Source of the DNA: Bradyrhizobium sp. NDS-1 | Lineage (GTDB): Bacteria > Pseudomonadota > Alphaproteobacteria > Rhizobiales > Xanthobacteraceae | Direction: 5' to 3' | NCBI RefSeq assembly: GCF_032918005.1 | Contig: NZ_CP136628.1 | Coordinates: forward strand, 3,581,501-3,645,500 | Length of the DNA stretch: 64,000 nucleotides | Position numbers and translations under genes: made by a program | In this document: in pieces, positions 8,325 through 16,555 of the stretch | Position numbering within the stretch: the first letter of the stretch is position 1 | How the letters are laid out: every line of letters starts with the position of its first letter | The notes under the pieces: model-generated | Database searches by the model: none | Told to the model about the DNA's origin: nothing | Seen by the model: the letters and a program-made list of their open reading frames with translations, nothing else

Positions 8325-11267
8325 GTGCTTATCAAGCGAACACATCAGCGTTCCGATCGCCGCGGCTCCGTCGCCGAATCCCTTGCCGGCCAGGGCGAGG
8401 GACTTGATCGCCGTGCCTTCCTGCGCAGGTCCGGCCTCGCCGGCGGTGCTCTCGCCGCGCTGGGCGCCATGCCGGTCGGCAGCGTTCGGAAGGCCGAAGC
8501 GGCCACGGCCGGCCCGCTCGCGGCCGGCGCGGTCGTCAAGAAGAGCATCTGCACGCATTGCGCGGTGGGCTGCACCGTCACGGCCGAAGTGCTCAACGGA
8601 GTCTGGATCGGGCAGGAGCCGAGCTGGGATTCCCCGATCAACCGCGGCTCGCATTGCGCCAAGGGCGCCTCGGTGCGCGAGCTCGTGCACAGCGATCGCC
8701 GTCTGCGCTTTCCGATGAAGCTCGTGAACGGGCAATGGACGCGCGTGTCCTGGGACACGGCGGTGAACGAGATCGGCGACAAGCTGCTCCAGGTCCGCGA
8801 GAAGTCGGGCAGCGATTCCGTGTACTGGCTCGGCTCGGCCAAGATGACCAACGAGGGCTCCTACCTGTTCCGCAAGCTCGGCGCGTTCTGGGGCACCAAC
8901 AACACCGACCATCAGGCCCGCATCTGCCACTCCACCACCGTCACCGGCGTCGCCAACACCTGGGGCTATGGCGCGATGACGAACAGCATCAACGACATGC
9001 GCAACTCCAAGACAATGCTGTTCATCGGCAGCAACGCCGCGGAAGCGCATCCCGTCAGCATGCAGCACCTGCTTGAAGGCAAAGAGCTCAACAAGGCGAA
9101 CTTCATCGTCTTCGATCCGCGCCTGACCCGCACCGCGGCGCATGCCACCGAGTATGTCCGCATCCGTCCCGGCACCGACATTCCCGTGCTCTACGGCATG
9201 ATGTGGCACATCCTGAAGAACGGCTGGGAGGACAAGGAGTTCATCGCCCAGCGCGTCTACGGGTTCGACGATCTGCGCAAGGAAGTCGAGAAGTGGAATC
9301 CGCAGGAGGTCGAGCGCGTCACCGGCGTGCCCGCAGCCCAGCTCGAACGTGTCGCCAAGGTGTTTGCAACGGTCAAGCCCGCGACCATCATCTGGTGCAT
9401 GGGCCAGACCCAGCACACGGTCGGCACCGCCAATGTGCGGGCGAGCTGCATTGCCCTGCTGATGACCGGCAATGTCGGCAAGTCGGGCGCCGGCGCCAAC
9501 ATCCTGCGCGGCCATGACAACGTGCAGGGCGCGACGGATGTCGGTCTCGATATCGTGACTCTGCCATTCTATTACGGCCTCGCGGAAGGCGCCTGGAAGC
9601 ATTGGTCGCGGGTCTGGGAGGTCGATTACGATTATCTGGTCTCCCGCTTCGACGAGAAGAAGCAGATGGAGACGCCAGGCATCCCGCTGACACGCTGGTT
9701 CGATGCCGCGCTGCTGCCGAAGGCCGATGTCGCGCAGAAGGACAACGTCAAGGCCGTCTTCGTGCAGGGCCATGCCAGCAACAGCATCACCCGCATTCCG
9801 GAATCGATGAAGGGTCTGAAGGCGCTGGACCTGCTGGTGATCGCGGATCCGCATCCGACGACCTGGGCGTCCTTGGCGGTGGAGGCGGGACGCAAGGATG
9901 GCGTCTACATCCTGCCTGTGGCAACGCAGTTCGAATGCGCAGGATCGCGCGTCGCCTCCAACCGCTCGATGCAGTGGGGCGAGCAGATCGTCAAGCCGAT
10001 CTTCGAATCCAAGGATGATCTCGAGATCATCTATCTGCTGGCGAAGAAGTTCGGCTTCGCCGACAAGATGTTCAAGAACATCAAGGTCGAGAACAATCTT
10101 CCCGTCGCCGAGGACGTGCTGCGCGAGATCAACCGCGGAAGCTGGTCGACCGGCTATTGCGGACAGTCGCCCGAGCGCATCAAGGCGCACATGAAGAACC
10201 AGAACAAGTTCGATCTGGTGACGATGCGCGCGCCCAAGGACGATCCGGAAGTCGGCGGCGACTATTACGGCCTGCCGTGGCCGTGCTGGGGCTCGCCCGA
10301 GGTGAAGCACCCGGGATCGCCGCTGCTCTACAACAACAATCTGCACGTGATGGACGGCGGCGGCGCGTTCCGGCCCCGCTTCGGCATCGAACGCGAGGAA
10401 AAGCTGCCGGACGGGACGACGCGGAAAGTGAGCCTGCTTGCCGACAAGTCCTTTTCCAAGGGCTCGGAGATCGAGGACGGCTATCCCGAGTTCACGCTCG
10501 CCAGCCTGAAGAAGCTCGGTTGGGACAAGGATCTCACCGAGGCCGAAATGGCGACAATCCAGAGGGTCAACCCGGCCAATCCGGACGCGGTGTCCTGGGC
10601 GACGGACCTCTCGGGCGGCATCCAGCGCATCGCGCTGAAGCATGGCTGCGTGCCGTTCGGCAACGGCAAGGCGCGCATGAATGCGTTCGGTCTGCCGGAT
10701 CCGATCCCGGTGCACCGCGAACCGATCTACACGCCGCGTGTCGATCTGGTGGAAAAGTATCCGACACTGCCCGACGCCCGGCAGTTCCGTCTGCCCAATA
10801 TCGGCTTCTCCGTTCAGAAGGCGGCAGTCGAGAAGGGGATCGCAAAGCAGTTTCCACTCATCCTCTCTTCGGGACGGCTGGTGGAGTACGAGGGCGGCGG
10901 CGAGGAGACGCGCACCAACCCATGGCTCGCCGAGTTGCAGCAGGACATGTTCATCGAGATCAGTCCGGCCGATGCCGCCGACCGCGGCATCAAGGACGGC
11001 GGCTGGGTCTGGGTGAGCGGCGCCGAGAACAACTCGCGGGCGAGGATGAAGGCGCTCGTGACCGAACGCGTCGGCAAGGGCGTCGCCTGGATGCCGTTCC
11101 ATTTCGGCGGCTGGCTCGGCGGCGCCGATTTGCGCAAGAACTATCCCGCCGGCACCGACCCGATCGTGCTGGGCGAGAGCGCCAACACGATCACGAGTTA
11201 CGGCTACGATCCTGCAACCGGCATGCAGGAGCCGAAGGTCACGCTTTGTCAGATCGTCGCAGCTTGA
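8325..11267 (+). CDS. fdhA: Formate dehydrogenase major (alpha) subunit, molybdopterin-dependent, Cys active site
   Basis: Oxidises formate to CO2 at a bis-MGD metal centre. A TAT signal (LDRRAFLRRSGLAGG, residues 28-42) directs export. The N-terminal [4Fe-4S] site is C76-x2-C79-x3-C83...C111. Active-site motif ARICHSTTVTGVANTWG places Cys201-His202 (codon TGC, 8925-8927) where E. coli FdnG has selenocysteine. The MopB body and C-terminal MGD-binding domain (GRLVEYEGGGEETRTNPWLAEL onward) are intact; 980 aa is normal for the family. GTG 8325 has AGAGGAGG at 8311-8318. It is co-directional with, and 12 nt upstream of, the beta-subunit gene. Confidence 0.95.
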   Translation: MLIKRTHQRSDRRGSVAESLAGQGEGLDRRAFLRRSGLAGGALAALGAMPVGSVRKAEAATAGPLAAGAVVKKSICTHCAVGCTVTAEVLNGVWIGQEPSWDSPINRGSHCAKGASVRELVHSDRRLRFPMKLVNGQWTRVSWDTAVNEIGDKLLQVREKSGSDSVYWLGSAKMTNEGSYLFRKLGAFWGTNNTDHQARICHSTTVTGVANTWGYGAMTNSINDMRNSKTMLFIGSNAAEAHPVSMQHLLEGKELNKANFIVFDPRLTRTAAHATEYVRIRPGTDIPVLYGMMWHILKNGWEDKEFIAQRVYGFDDLRKEVEKWNPQEVERVTGVPAAQLERVAKVFATVKPATIIWCMGQTQHTVGTANVRASCIALLMTGNVGKSGAGANILRGHDNVQGATDVGLDIVTLPFYYGLAEGAWKHWSRVWEVDYDYLVSRFDEKKQMETPGIPLTRWFDAALLPKADVAQKDNVKAVFVQGHASNSITRIPESMKGLKALDLLVIADPHPTTWASLAVEAGRKDGVYILPVATQFECAGSRVASNRSMQWGEQIVKPIFESKDDLEIIYLLAKKFGFADKMFKNIKVENNLPVAEDVLREINRGSWSTGYCGQSPERIKAHMKNQNKFDLVTMRAPKDDPEVGGDYYGLPWPCWGSPEVKHPGSPLLYNNNLHVMDGGGAFRPRFGIEREEKLPDGTTRKVSLLADKSFSKGSEIEDGYPEFTLASLKKLGWDKDLTEAEMATIQRVNPANPDAVSWATDLSGGIQRIALKHGCVPFGNGKARMNAFGLPDPIPVHREPIYTPRVDLVEKYPTLPDARQFRLPNIGFSVQKAAVEKGIAKQFPLILSSGRLVEYEGGGEETRTNPWLAELQQDMFIEISPADAADRGIKDGGWVWVSGAENNSRARMKALVTERVGKGVAWMPFHFGGWLGGADLRKNYPAGTDPIVLGESANTITSYGYDPATGMQEPKVTLCQIVAA

Positions 11268-11279
11268 GGAGCAACGAAC

Positions 11280-11876
11280 ATGGCTCGAATGAAGTTTCTC
11301 TGCGACGCTGATCGCTGCATCGAATGCAATGCCTGCGTCACCGCCTGCAAGAACGAGCATGAGGTGCCCTGGGGCATCAACCGGCGCCGCGTCGTCACCA
11401 TCAACGACGGCAAGCCGGGCGAGCGCTCGATCTCGATGGCTTGCATGCATTGCACCGACGCGCCTTGCGCGGCGGTGTGCCCGGTGAACTGCTTCTACAC
11501 CACCGCGGATGCCGTGGTGCTGCACTCCAAGGATCTTTGCATCGGTTGCGGCTATTGCTTCTACGCCTGTCCGTTCGGCGCGCCGCAATACCCGAAGGTC
11601 GGAAATTTCGGCTCGCGCGGCAAGATGGACAAATGCACCTATTGCGCCGGCGGTCCGGAAGCCGATGGCAGCAAGGAGGAGTACGAGAAATACGGCGCGA
11701 ACCGGCTGGCCGAAGGCAAGCTGCCGCTGTGTGCCGAAATGTGCTCGACCAAATCGTTGCTTGCGGGCGACGGCGAGATCATCGCCCAGATCTACAAGGA
11801 GCGCGTCATGAAGCGCGGCTATGGCTCGGGCGCATGGGGCTGGAAGACCGCCTATCGCGAGTCGATCGAATCTTGA
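11280..11876 (+). CDS. fdhB: Formate dehydrogenase beta subunit, four [4Fe-4S] ferredoxin
   Basis: Electron-transfer subunit carrying electrons from the catalytic subunit to the membrane cytochrome. Four cysteine sets typical of DMSO-reductase-family beta subunits are visible: CIECNACVTACKNE, CMHCTDAPCAAVCPVNC, CIGCGYCFYACPFG and CTYCAGG...CAEMCSTKSL. At 198 residues it is shorter than E. coli FdnH and lacks a C-terminal membrane anchor helix, so it probably docks through the alpha and gamma subunits. ATG 11280 follows a GAGGAGC site. Middle gene of the fdhABC order. Confidence 0.95.
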   Translation: MARMKFLCDADRCIECNACVTACKNEHEVPWGINRRRVVTINDGKPGERSISMACMHCTDAPCAAVCPVNCFYTTADAVVLHSKDLCIGCGYCFYACPFGAPQYPKVGNFGSRGKMDKCTYCAGGPEADGSKEEYEKYGANRLAEGKLPLCAEMCSTKSLLAGDGEIIAQIYKERVMKRGYGSGAWGWKTAYRESIES

Positions 11877-11915
11877 GCTAGGCAGCTAAGGGCGCGCAAG
11901 GCCGGGGAGGACGTG

Positions 11916-12917
11916 ATGGCGTCATTTGGAAGGTTCATTCGCCTGGCTTTTGGCGTTTGCACGCTGCTTTCCTTGGTGATAGCGGCGCCCGCGAGTGCCC
12001 AACAGGTCAATCCGACGGCAAGCTCGGTCAAGGAGCAGCAGCTCCTCCAGGAGCTGAACCGGATCCAGGGGCGCGTCAGCATTCCGGATCAGCGGTCCGG
12101 CGTTCTCGAGCAGCCGCAGGGACGGGAATGGCGGGAGTTCCGCATGGTGATGCTGCCCTGGATCGGCGGCATTGCCATCGTGGGAATGATCGCCCTGATC
12201 ATGATCTTCTATTTCACACGCGGCATGGTTCGACTGGAAAGCGGTCGCTCGGGCCGCACCATCGTGCGCTTCAACGGCTTCGAGCGCTTCGTGCACTGGA
12301 TGACGGCGACATGCTTCATCATCCTGGCGATCTCCGGCCTGAACGTTTCTTTTGGCCGGCAGCTGCTTTTGCCGCTGATCGGCTTCGAGGCTTTCTCGGA
12401 GTGGTCGCAATGGGGAAAATACGCCCACAACTATCTGAGCTTCCCGTTCACCCTCGGTGTCATCCTGATCTTCCTGATGTGGATCGGTGGCAATATCCCG
12501 AGCAAGGTGGATATCGAATGGGCCAAACGCGGCGGCGGACTGATCGGGCATGATCATCCGCCGGCCCGCCGCTTCAATGGCGGTCAGAAGATGATCTACT
12601 GGATCGTCGTGATCGGCGGCGGGCTCGTTGCGGCGAGCGGCTACGCGCTGATGTTCCCATTCTACGGCACGGGGATCGAGGGCATGCAAATGGCCCAGAT
12701 CGTTCACTCGATCGTGGCGGTCTTGTTCGTCGCGGCCATGATCGGGCACATCTATATCGGCACCATCGGGATGGAGGGTGCGTTCGAGGCCATGGGCTCG
12801 GGCGAAGTCGACGTCAACTGGGCGCGCGAGCACCATAGCCTCTGGCTCGACGAGCAGAAGGCGCGAACGGGACCGAACGACGGACGGCCGCAGCCCGCAA
12901 CGGAGGCGGCGGAGTAA
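11916..12917 (+). CDS. fdhC: Formate dehydrogenase gamma subunit, cytochrome b556
   Basis: Membrane diheme cytochrome b that passes electrons from the beta subunit to quinone. It has an N-terminal signal-like segment (VCTLLSLVIAAPASAQ), a helical periplasmic stretch, then at least four membrane helices with candidate heme histidines in FERFVHWMTATCF, YAHNYLSFP, IVHSIVAVLF and IGHIYIGTIG. Length is about 333 aa. ATG 11916 is preferred over the overlapping GTG 11913 because GGGGAGG ends at 11910. Last gene of the plus-strand FDH run. Confidence 0.93.
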   Translation: MASFGRFIRLAFGVCTLLSLVIAAPASAQQVNPTASSVKEQQLLQELNRIQGRVSIPDQRSGVLEQPQGREWREFRMVMLPWIGGIAIVGMIALIMIFYFTRGMVRLESGRSGRTIVRFNGFERFVHWMTATCFIILAISGLNVSFGRQLLLPLIGFEAFSEWSQWGKYAHNYLSFPFTLGVILIFLMWIGGNIPSKVDIEWAKRGGGLIGHDHPPARRFNGGQKMIYWIVVIGGGLVAASGYALMFPFYGTGIEGMQMAQIVHSIVAVLFVAAMIGHIYIGTIGMEGAFEAMGSGEVDVNWAREHHSLWLDEQKARTGPNDGRPQPATEAAE

Positions 12918-12946
12918 CGCGCGCAGCCTGAAGCGGGTAGCCGGCT

Positions 12947-13150
12947 TTATTGCGCCGGCTCTTTGCCGAACAAGACGGAACGGTCCTGGATGTCCTGTTC
13001 GGGGAGCAGGGCCGTTCGACCTGTCTGCATGCTTTGGATGGATGCCATGCCGCTCTGACCGGAACGGAACAGGGCATGCGAATTCAGCACGGTGCTGGCC
13101 GCACCGGCCAGAACGAGGGCTGCAATGAGCGGGAGCACGAGGCGTTTCAT
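12947..13150 (-). CDS. Small exported hypothetical protein (67 aa)
   Basis: Unrecognised. Begins MKRLVLPLIAALVLAGAAS, a clear signal peptide or single membrane anchor, followed by a 45-residue polar tail rich in Ser and Gln. A GGAG site lies 6-9 nt before ATG 13150 on the minus strand. It is convergent with the cytochrome b gene, with 29 bp between stops. Probably a real small envelope protein; a link to formate dehydrogenase is positional only. Confidence 0.6.
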   Translation of the reverse strand: MKRLVLPLIAALVLAGAASTVLNSHALFRSGQSGMASIQSMQTGRTALLPEQDIQDRSVLFGKEPAQ

Positions 13151-13178
13151 GCGCGTCTCCGTCTGCCATGTCCACCCG

Positions 13179-13541
13179 TCACGACTGATAGACGTACATT
13201 GTCCGGCCCGATGTGAGCCACTTCACAGGCAGCGGTTCCAATTGCATCGTCTTCCCAGCGGGACGGGATGAAGCGACGCAACTGACCAGCGTCGTGCGAA
13301 CACACTCGCAAGCGTGCGGCGCGCGCCATGCGAGAGCTGGCTCATGAGGCCTTGGTATTAGCGGGCCGCACGCCGCGATCGTATCGATCAGATCCGCCGG
13401 ACCTGTGTCGTGCTCGGAACCAAAGCCCTGCCATTGGCATTCAGTCGCTGAAATCGCCGCGTCGATGTCGACTGACGTCGCGCGGCGATGCGCTTGACGG
13501 TGGAGAACGATGAGGGACAGCGCTTCGGAAATCGCCGACAT
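13179..13541 (-). CDS. Possible small hypothetical protein, weak evidence
   Basis: The 359-bp gap 13151-13509 has no clear gene. It contains this minus-strand open frame; only its C-terminal two thirds falls in the gap, and the ATG at 13541 would overlap the cysteine hydrolase gene head to head. The tail (MQLEPLPVKWLTSGRTMYVYQS region) looks protein-like and codon use is moderately GC-rich in third positions, but a competing frame at 13147-13329 also reads open. I cannot decide; an internal start is possible. Confidence 0.25.
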   Translation of the reverse strand: MSAISEALSLIVLHRQAHRRATSVDIDAAISATECQWQGFGSEHDTGPADLIDTIAACGPLIPRPHEPALAWRAPHACECVRTTLVSCVASSRPAGKTMQLEPLPVKWLTSGRTMYVYQS

Positions 13542-14118
13542 CAGGCAGGCCGTTCACCTCTGCATCGACATGCAGAACATTTTCGCCCCCGGCGGTCTGT
13601 GGGCGACACCTTGGATGGAGCGGGTTCTGCCGGCGATCGTCTCGATCGTTTCGCGCCACCAGGCCAGAACCGTCTTCACGCGTTTCATCACGCCGCAGGA
13701 TCCGGAAGATCGTCCCGGTCAGTGGCAGAGCTATTTTCGTCGCTGGCATCAGGCGACCCGCAGGCATCTTCCGCCATCCGCGCTCGAGCTCGTGCCGGCG
13801 CTGAACAAGTTCGTTCCGCCGGCCGCCATCATCGACAAGCCGGCCTATTCCGCCTTCAGCAATCCCGCGCTGGCGAGCCTGCTGGCCGACAAGAATGTCG
13901 GCACGGTCGTGATATCGGGCGCGGAGACGGACGTCTGCGTGCTCTCGACGGTCCTGAGCGCCGTCGATCTCGGCTTCAGGATCGTCATCGTCGAGGACGC
14001 GCTGTGCAGCTCGTCCGACGTCGGGCATGACGCGCTCATGACGATGTACCGCACGCGCTTTCACGGCCAGGTCGACCTGATGACCGCGGAGGAGCTGTCG
14101 GAGTTCTGGCGCGAGTAG
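13510..14118 (+). CDS. Cysteine hydrolase, isochorismatase family
   Basis: A cytoplasmic hydrolase of 202 aa. The catalytic triad is recognisable: Asp in LCIDMQN, Lys in IIDKPAYSAF and the nucleophile Cys in SGAETDVCVLSTVL. Such enzymes hydrolyse amides, N-carbamoyl compounds, isochorismate or peroxyureidoacrylate; nothing here fixes the substrate. ATG 13510 follows a GGTGGAGAAC site. Stands alone on the plus strand after a 359-bp gap. Confidence 0.9.
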   Translation: MRDSASEIADIRQAVHLCIDMQNIFAPGGLWATPWMERVLPAIVSIVSRHQARTVFTRFITPQDPEDRPGQWQSYFRRWHQATRRHLPPSALELVPALNKFVPPAAIIDKPAYSAFSNPALASLLADKNVGTVVISGAETDVCVLSTVLSAVDLGFRIVIVEDALCSSSDVGHDALMTMYRTRFHGQVDLMTAEELSEFWRE

Positions 14119-14236
14119 GGATGGACATCGCCCCAGGTCGAAAGGTGCGTCGCGGCCGATTCACATAGCCTAATGCGCGGCCGCCCCTAAACCGCCAAAC
14201 TGTACGGGCTGGAAACAGGAAGGGGGCTGGACGGCG

Positions 14237-14326
14237 ATGGATCGCATCGAACAGGCCTTTATCGCGACCGCGATCACGGGATTTCTGGTGATGATGGTGG
14301 CGTTCGCCTGGATGATGATGAGCTGA
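14237..14326 (+). CDS. Tiny single-pass membrane peptide (29 aa), putative
   Basis: Too short for usual gene calling. ATG 14237 opens a 29-codon frame: short polar head MDRIEQAF, then a hydrophobic helix (IATAITGFLVMMVAFAWMM) and stop at 14324. A purine-rich GGAAGGGGG lies upstream at about 14219-14227. The composition is typical of small respiratory or stress membrane peptides. No homology can be claimed; evidence is frame, hydrophobicity and an upstream ribosome-site-like run. Confidence 0.4.
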   Translation: MDRIEQAFIATAITGFLVMMVAFAWMMMS

Positions 14327-14345
14327 CGCGGGAAGGCTTGACGTC

Positions 14346-14426
14346 TTGCGCGTCGCGCTACCTTACGCCGCGGTCCTGCTCTGCCTGGCGGTGACGGCCT
14401 GGCTCGCCTTCGCGCTTGTGTTTTGA
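14346..14426 (+). CDS. Tiny hydrophobic peptide (26 aa), putative
   Basis: TTG 14346 opens a 26-codon frame just 19 nt after the previous tiny frame. It is almost entirely hydrophobic (YAAVLLCLAVTAWLAFALVF) and ends TGA 14424. GGGAAGG lies upstream at about 14331-14337. The pairing of two tiny membrane frames in tandem makes chance less likely, but with a TTG start and no homology data this stays speculative. Confidence 0.3.
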   Translation: MRVALPYAAVLLCLAVTAWLAFALVF

Positions 14427-14559
14427 TCGTCGATCGGCTGCGAGCCCCAGCTGCGACCCCTTGGACCAGTGCTCTCCGGAATTCCGGCTGACCCGGCGCG
14501 CTTTCTCGCGGCGTTCCTGCTCCAGCGCGTCGCGCAGGCGCATGGCACTCACCAGATGG

Positions 14560-14985
14560 TCACGGCGGTGCTGCGTCGCCCGTCGCGGATTGACTGCGGA
14601 CGAGGCTCGCAAGGTTCTGCACCATGGCCACGATGTCGATCGGCTTCTCCCAGAGCGGCACGTCCTGGAATTCCGGCTCGATGCTGATCCTGTCGTAGCC
14701 CGTGGTGAACACGAACGGCACCCGGCGTGCCCTGAGCTCGCGGGCAATCGGAAAGATCGGCTCGGAGCGGATGTTCACGTCGAGAACCGCGGCATCGAGC
14801 GCGCCGCCATCGTGCAGCATCTCGACAGCATCCTCGATGTGGCCGACGGGACCGGCGATCTCCGCGCCGAGCGTTCGCAGCGCGTTGCCGATGTCATCGG
14901 CGAGAAAATATTCGTCCTCGACCACGAGGATGCGGCGACCATTCAGTGGCACGCGTTGACGAAGCGATTTGGGCGATACCGGCAT
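14560..14985 (-). CDS. Single-domain response regulator (receiver)
   Basis: A 141-residue CheY-like receiver with no output domain. Acidic pocket in VVEDEYFLADD, phospho-acceptor Asp69 in AAVLDVNI, conserved Thr in VFTTGYD and Lys in LWEKPID. ATG 14985 is preceded on the minus strand by GGAGG; the open frame upstream of it is antisense to the CheB gene and is not coding. Divergent from the CheB gene (88-bp gap). Receivers of this type commonly act with HWE kinases, and one is encoded 1.5 kb away; that pairing is inference. Confidence 0.9.
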   Translation of the reverse strand: MPVSPKSLRQRVPLNGRRILVVEDEYFLADDIGNALRTLGAEIAGPVGHIEDAVEMLHDGGALDAAVLDVNIRSEPIFPIARELRARRVPFVFTTGYDRISIEPEFQDVPLWEKPIDIVAMVQNLASLVRSQSATGDAAPP

Positions 14986-15072
14986 GATCCCTCCAGCGCT
15001 CCCTCCCTCCCAATTAGGAACATAAGGGCCAGAGGGCGCCTTGGTGAAACGATGCAACCGGAGGCGGGTTCC

Positions 15073-16080
15073 ATGAGCCACCGCGACATCATCGTGATCG
15101 GGGGCTCCGCCGGAGCCACCCAGCCCTTGAAGCAGATCCTGAGCCGTCTGCCCGCGGACCTTCCGGCCGCCGTCTTCGTCGTCCTGCACATTCCCGCGCA
15201 TGGCATCGGCATCCTCTCGACGGTTGCCAGCAGCGCCGGCCCGCTTCCGGTCCGGCAGGCCGAGAACGGCATGAAGATCGAGCCGGGCCGGGTCTATCTG
15301 GGCGCGCCGGACCATCATCTCCTGCTTGCGGAGGATCACATTTTCCTGGGGCGCGGGCCGCGCGAGAACGTGGTCCGCCCGGCCATCGACGCTCTGTTCC
15401 GTTCGGCCGCCCTCTATCACGGTCCCCGCGTGATCGGGGTGCTCCTGAGTGGTTTGTTGTCCGACGGCGCGGCCGGGCTCAACGCCATCAAGCGCTGCGG
15501 CGGGATGACCGTGGTCCAGGACCCCGCGGACGCCGTTTCCGACGAGATGCCGCGGCGCGCGATGGAAGCGACCACCGTCGATCTCTGCGTCCCCGGTGCC
15601 GGTATGGGCGACGTCCTGTCCGAGCTGGTCCGGGAGCAGGCCGGAGCCGCTTTGCCGATTCCGCCCGAGATCAGGCTCGAGGTCGAGATCGCGGCCGGGG
15701 ACCGGATCGGCAGCGACAAGCTGGTCTCCATGGCTGAACCCGTTGCGCTGACTTGCCCGGCTTGTGGCGGCGTCATGTCCGAGGTCAAGGAATTGCGCCC
15801 GCTGCGCTTCCGTTGCCAGGTCGGTCACGCCTATGCGGCCGACGCGCTTGCCAAGGAGCAGGAGGGGCGCGTGGACGAAGCCCTGCGCGTGGCGCTGCGC
15901 ATCATCGAGGAACGCGCCGAGCTGGTGCAGCGCATGGCCTCCGATGGTCGGCGGAGCGGGAGGCCCGCGGTCGCCGAGATGTACGAGGCGCGTGCGTCCG
16001 AGTATCGCGAATATGCCGACATGATCCGGCGCGTCGTGCTACAAGCGCTCGATCCGCCCCTGCACAAGCGGGAGGCTTAG
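15073..16080 (+). CDS. CheB-type methylesterase with C-terminal zinc-ribbon region, no receiver domain
   Basis: A 335-residue protein whose first 190 residues form the CheB catalytic fold: Ser12 in GGSAGATQ, His39 in VLHIPAH and Asp131 in LLSDGAAG make the triad. It lacks the usual N-terminal receiver. A later CPACGG...RFRCQVGH set (about 228-252) looks zinc-binding, then a helical tail. ATG 15073 has GGAGG at 15060-15064; ATG 15052 is an in-frame alternative. No cheA, cheW or receptor gene is nearby, so it probably acts outside classical chemotaxis. Confidence 0.88.
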   Translation: MSHRDIIVIGGSAGATQPLKQILSRLPADLPAAVFVVLHIPAHGIGILSTVASSAGPLPVRQAENGMKIEPGRVYLGAPDHHLLLAEDHIFLGRGPRENVVRPAIDALFRSAALYHGPRVIGVLLSGLLSDGAAGLNAIKRCGGMTVVQDPADAVSDEMPRRAMEATTVDLCVPGAGMGDVLSELVREQAGAALPIPPEIRLEVEIAAGDRIGSDKLVSMAEPVALTCPACGGVMSEVKELRPLRFRCQVGHAYAADALAKEQEGRVDEALRVALRIIEERAELVQRMASDGRRSGRPAVAEMYEARASEYREYADMIRRVVLQALDPPLHKREA

Positions 16081-16088
16081 AGCGCCTC

Positions 16089-16355
16089 ATGGCCATCTCT
16101 CTTGCCGAATGGACCGCCCAGCTCAATGCCGAGCAGACTCTCCTGGTGAAAGCCGACAAGGACATCCAGGAAGGCTGGCAGCGCATCCGAAATCAGGAAG
16201 ACCGGGTGCGCGAACTCATGGCAGGCGGTCACGATACGCGCCAGGCCGAACGGCTGGTCGACCTGCTCAAGCAGACCCTGGTCGAATGGGAGCGCCACCG
16301 CATCCTGATCGAGCAGCGTGTCAGGTATCTGCATGAAGCGGTCGAGGCGGGCTAG
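16089..16355 (+). CDS. Small coiled-coil hypothetical protein (88 aa)
   Basis: An all-helical, charged 88-residue protein (KADKDIQEGWQRIRNQEDRVREL, LLKQTLVEWERHRILIEQRV) with coiled-coil character and no export signal. It begins 8 nt after the CheB stop, so it is in the same operon. I do not recognise a family. It could bridge signalling partners; that is a guess from shape and position. Confidence 0.75.
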   Translation: MAISLAEWTAQLNAEQTLLVKADKDIQEGWQRIRNQEDRVRELMAGGHDTRQAERLVDLLKQTLVEWERHRILIEQRVRYLHEAVEAG

Positions 16356-16555
16356 CCAGCGCGGGCCCCGCTGAATCCGGCACCGGGCTGGACATGGCGG
16401 CATATGCTGCTGCTTGGCCTTCGGGCCCCTGTCGCCGGATCGAAACAGGTCCGGCACATTTTTGTCTTTGATCTGTTGGGATAATATCGATTTCTGCTAT
16501 TTGCAGGGGCCGGGCGGCCGTTGTTCCCGGTCAGCAAAAGAGAGCCACCAGGGTC

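Noticed and set aside
8292..11588. A 1098-codon minus-strand open frame across the FDH catalytic gene
   Set aside because: It lies antisense to a clearly identified gene and its translation is Arg/His/Ala-rich with no domain; such mirror frames are expected in high-GC DNA.
13147..13329. Minus-strand 60-codon frame overlapping the possible gene at 13179
   Set aside because: It competes with the other frame and overlaps the start of the small exported protein gene; no ribosome site or recognisable feature.
15017..15060. EcfG promoter between receiver and CheB genes
   Set aside because: GGAAC is present but no CGTT or close variant follows at 16-17 nt. The same failed test applies to GGAAC at 7216, 13431, 24453 and 34744.
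15073..16080. Part of a chemotaxis operon
   Set aside because: No cheA, cheW, cheY of chemotaxis type or receptor gene is near, and the CheB lacks its receiver domain.
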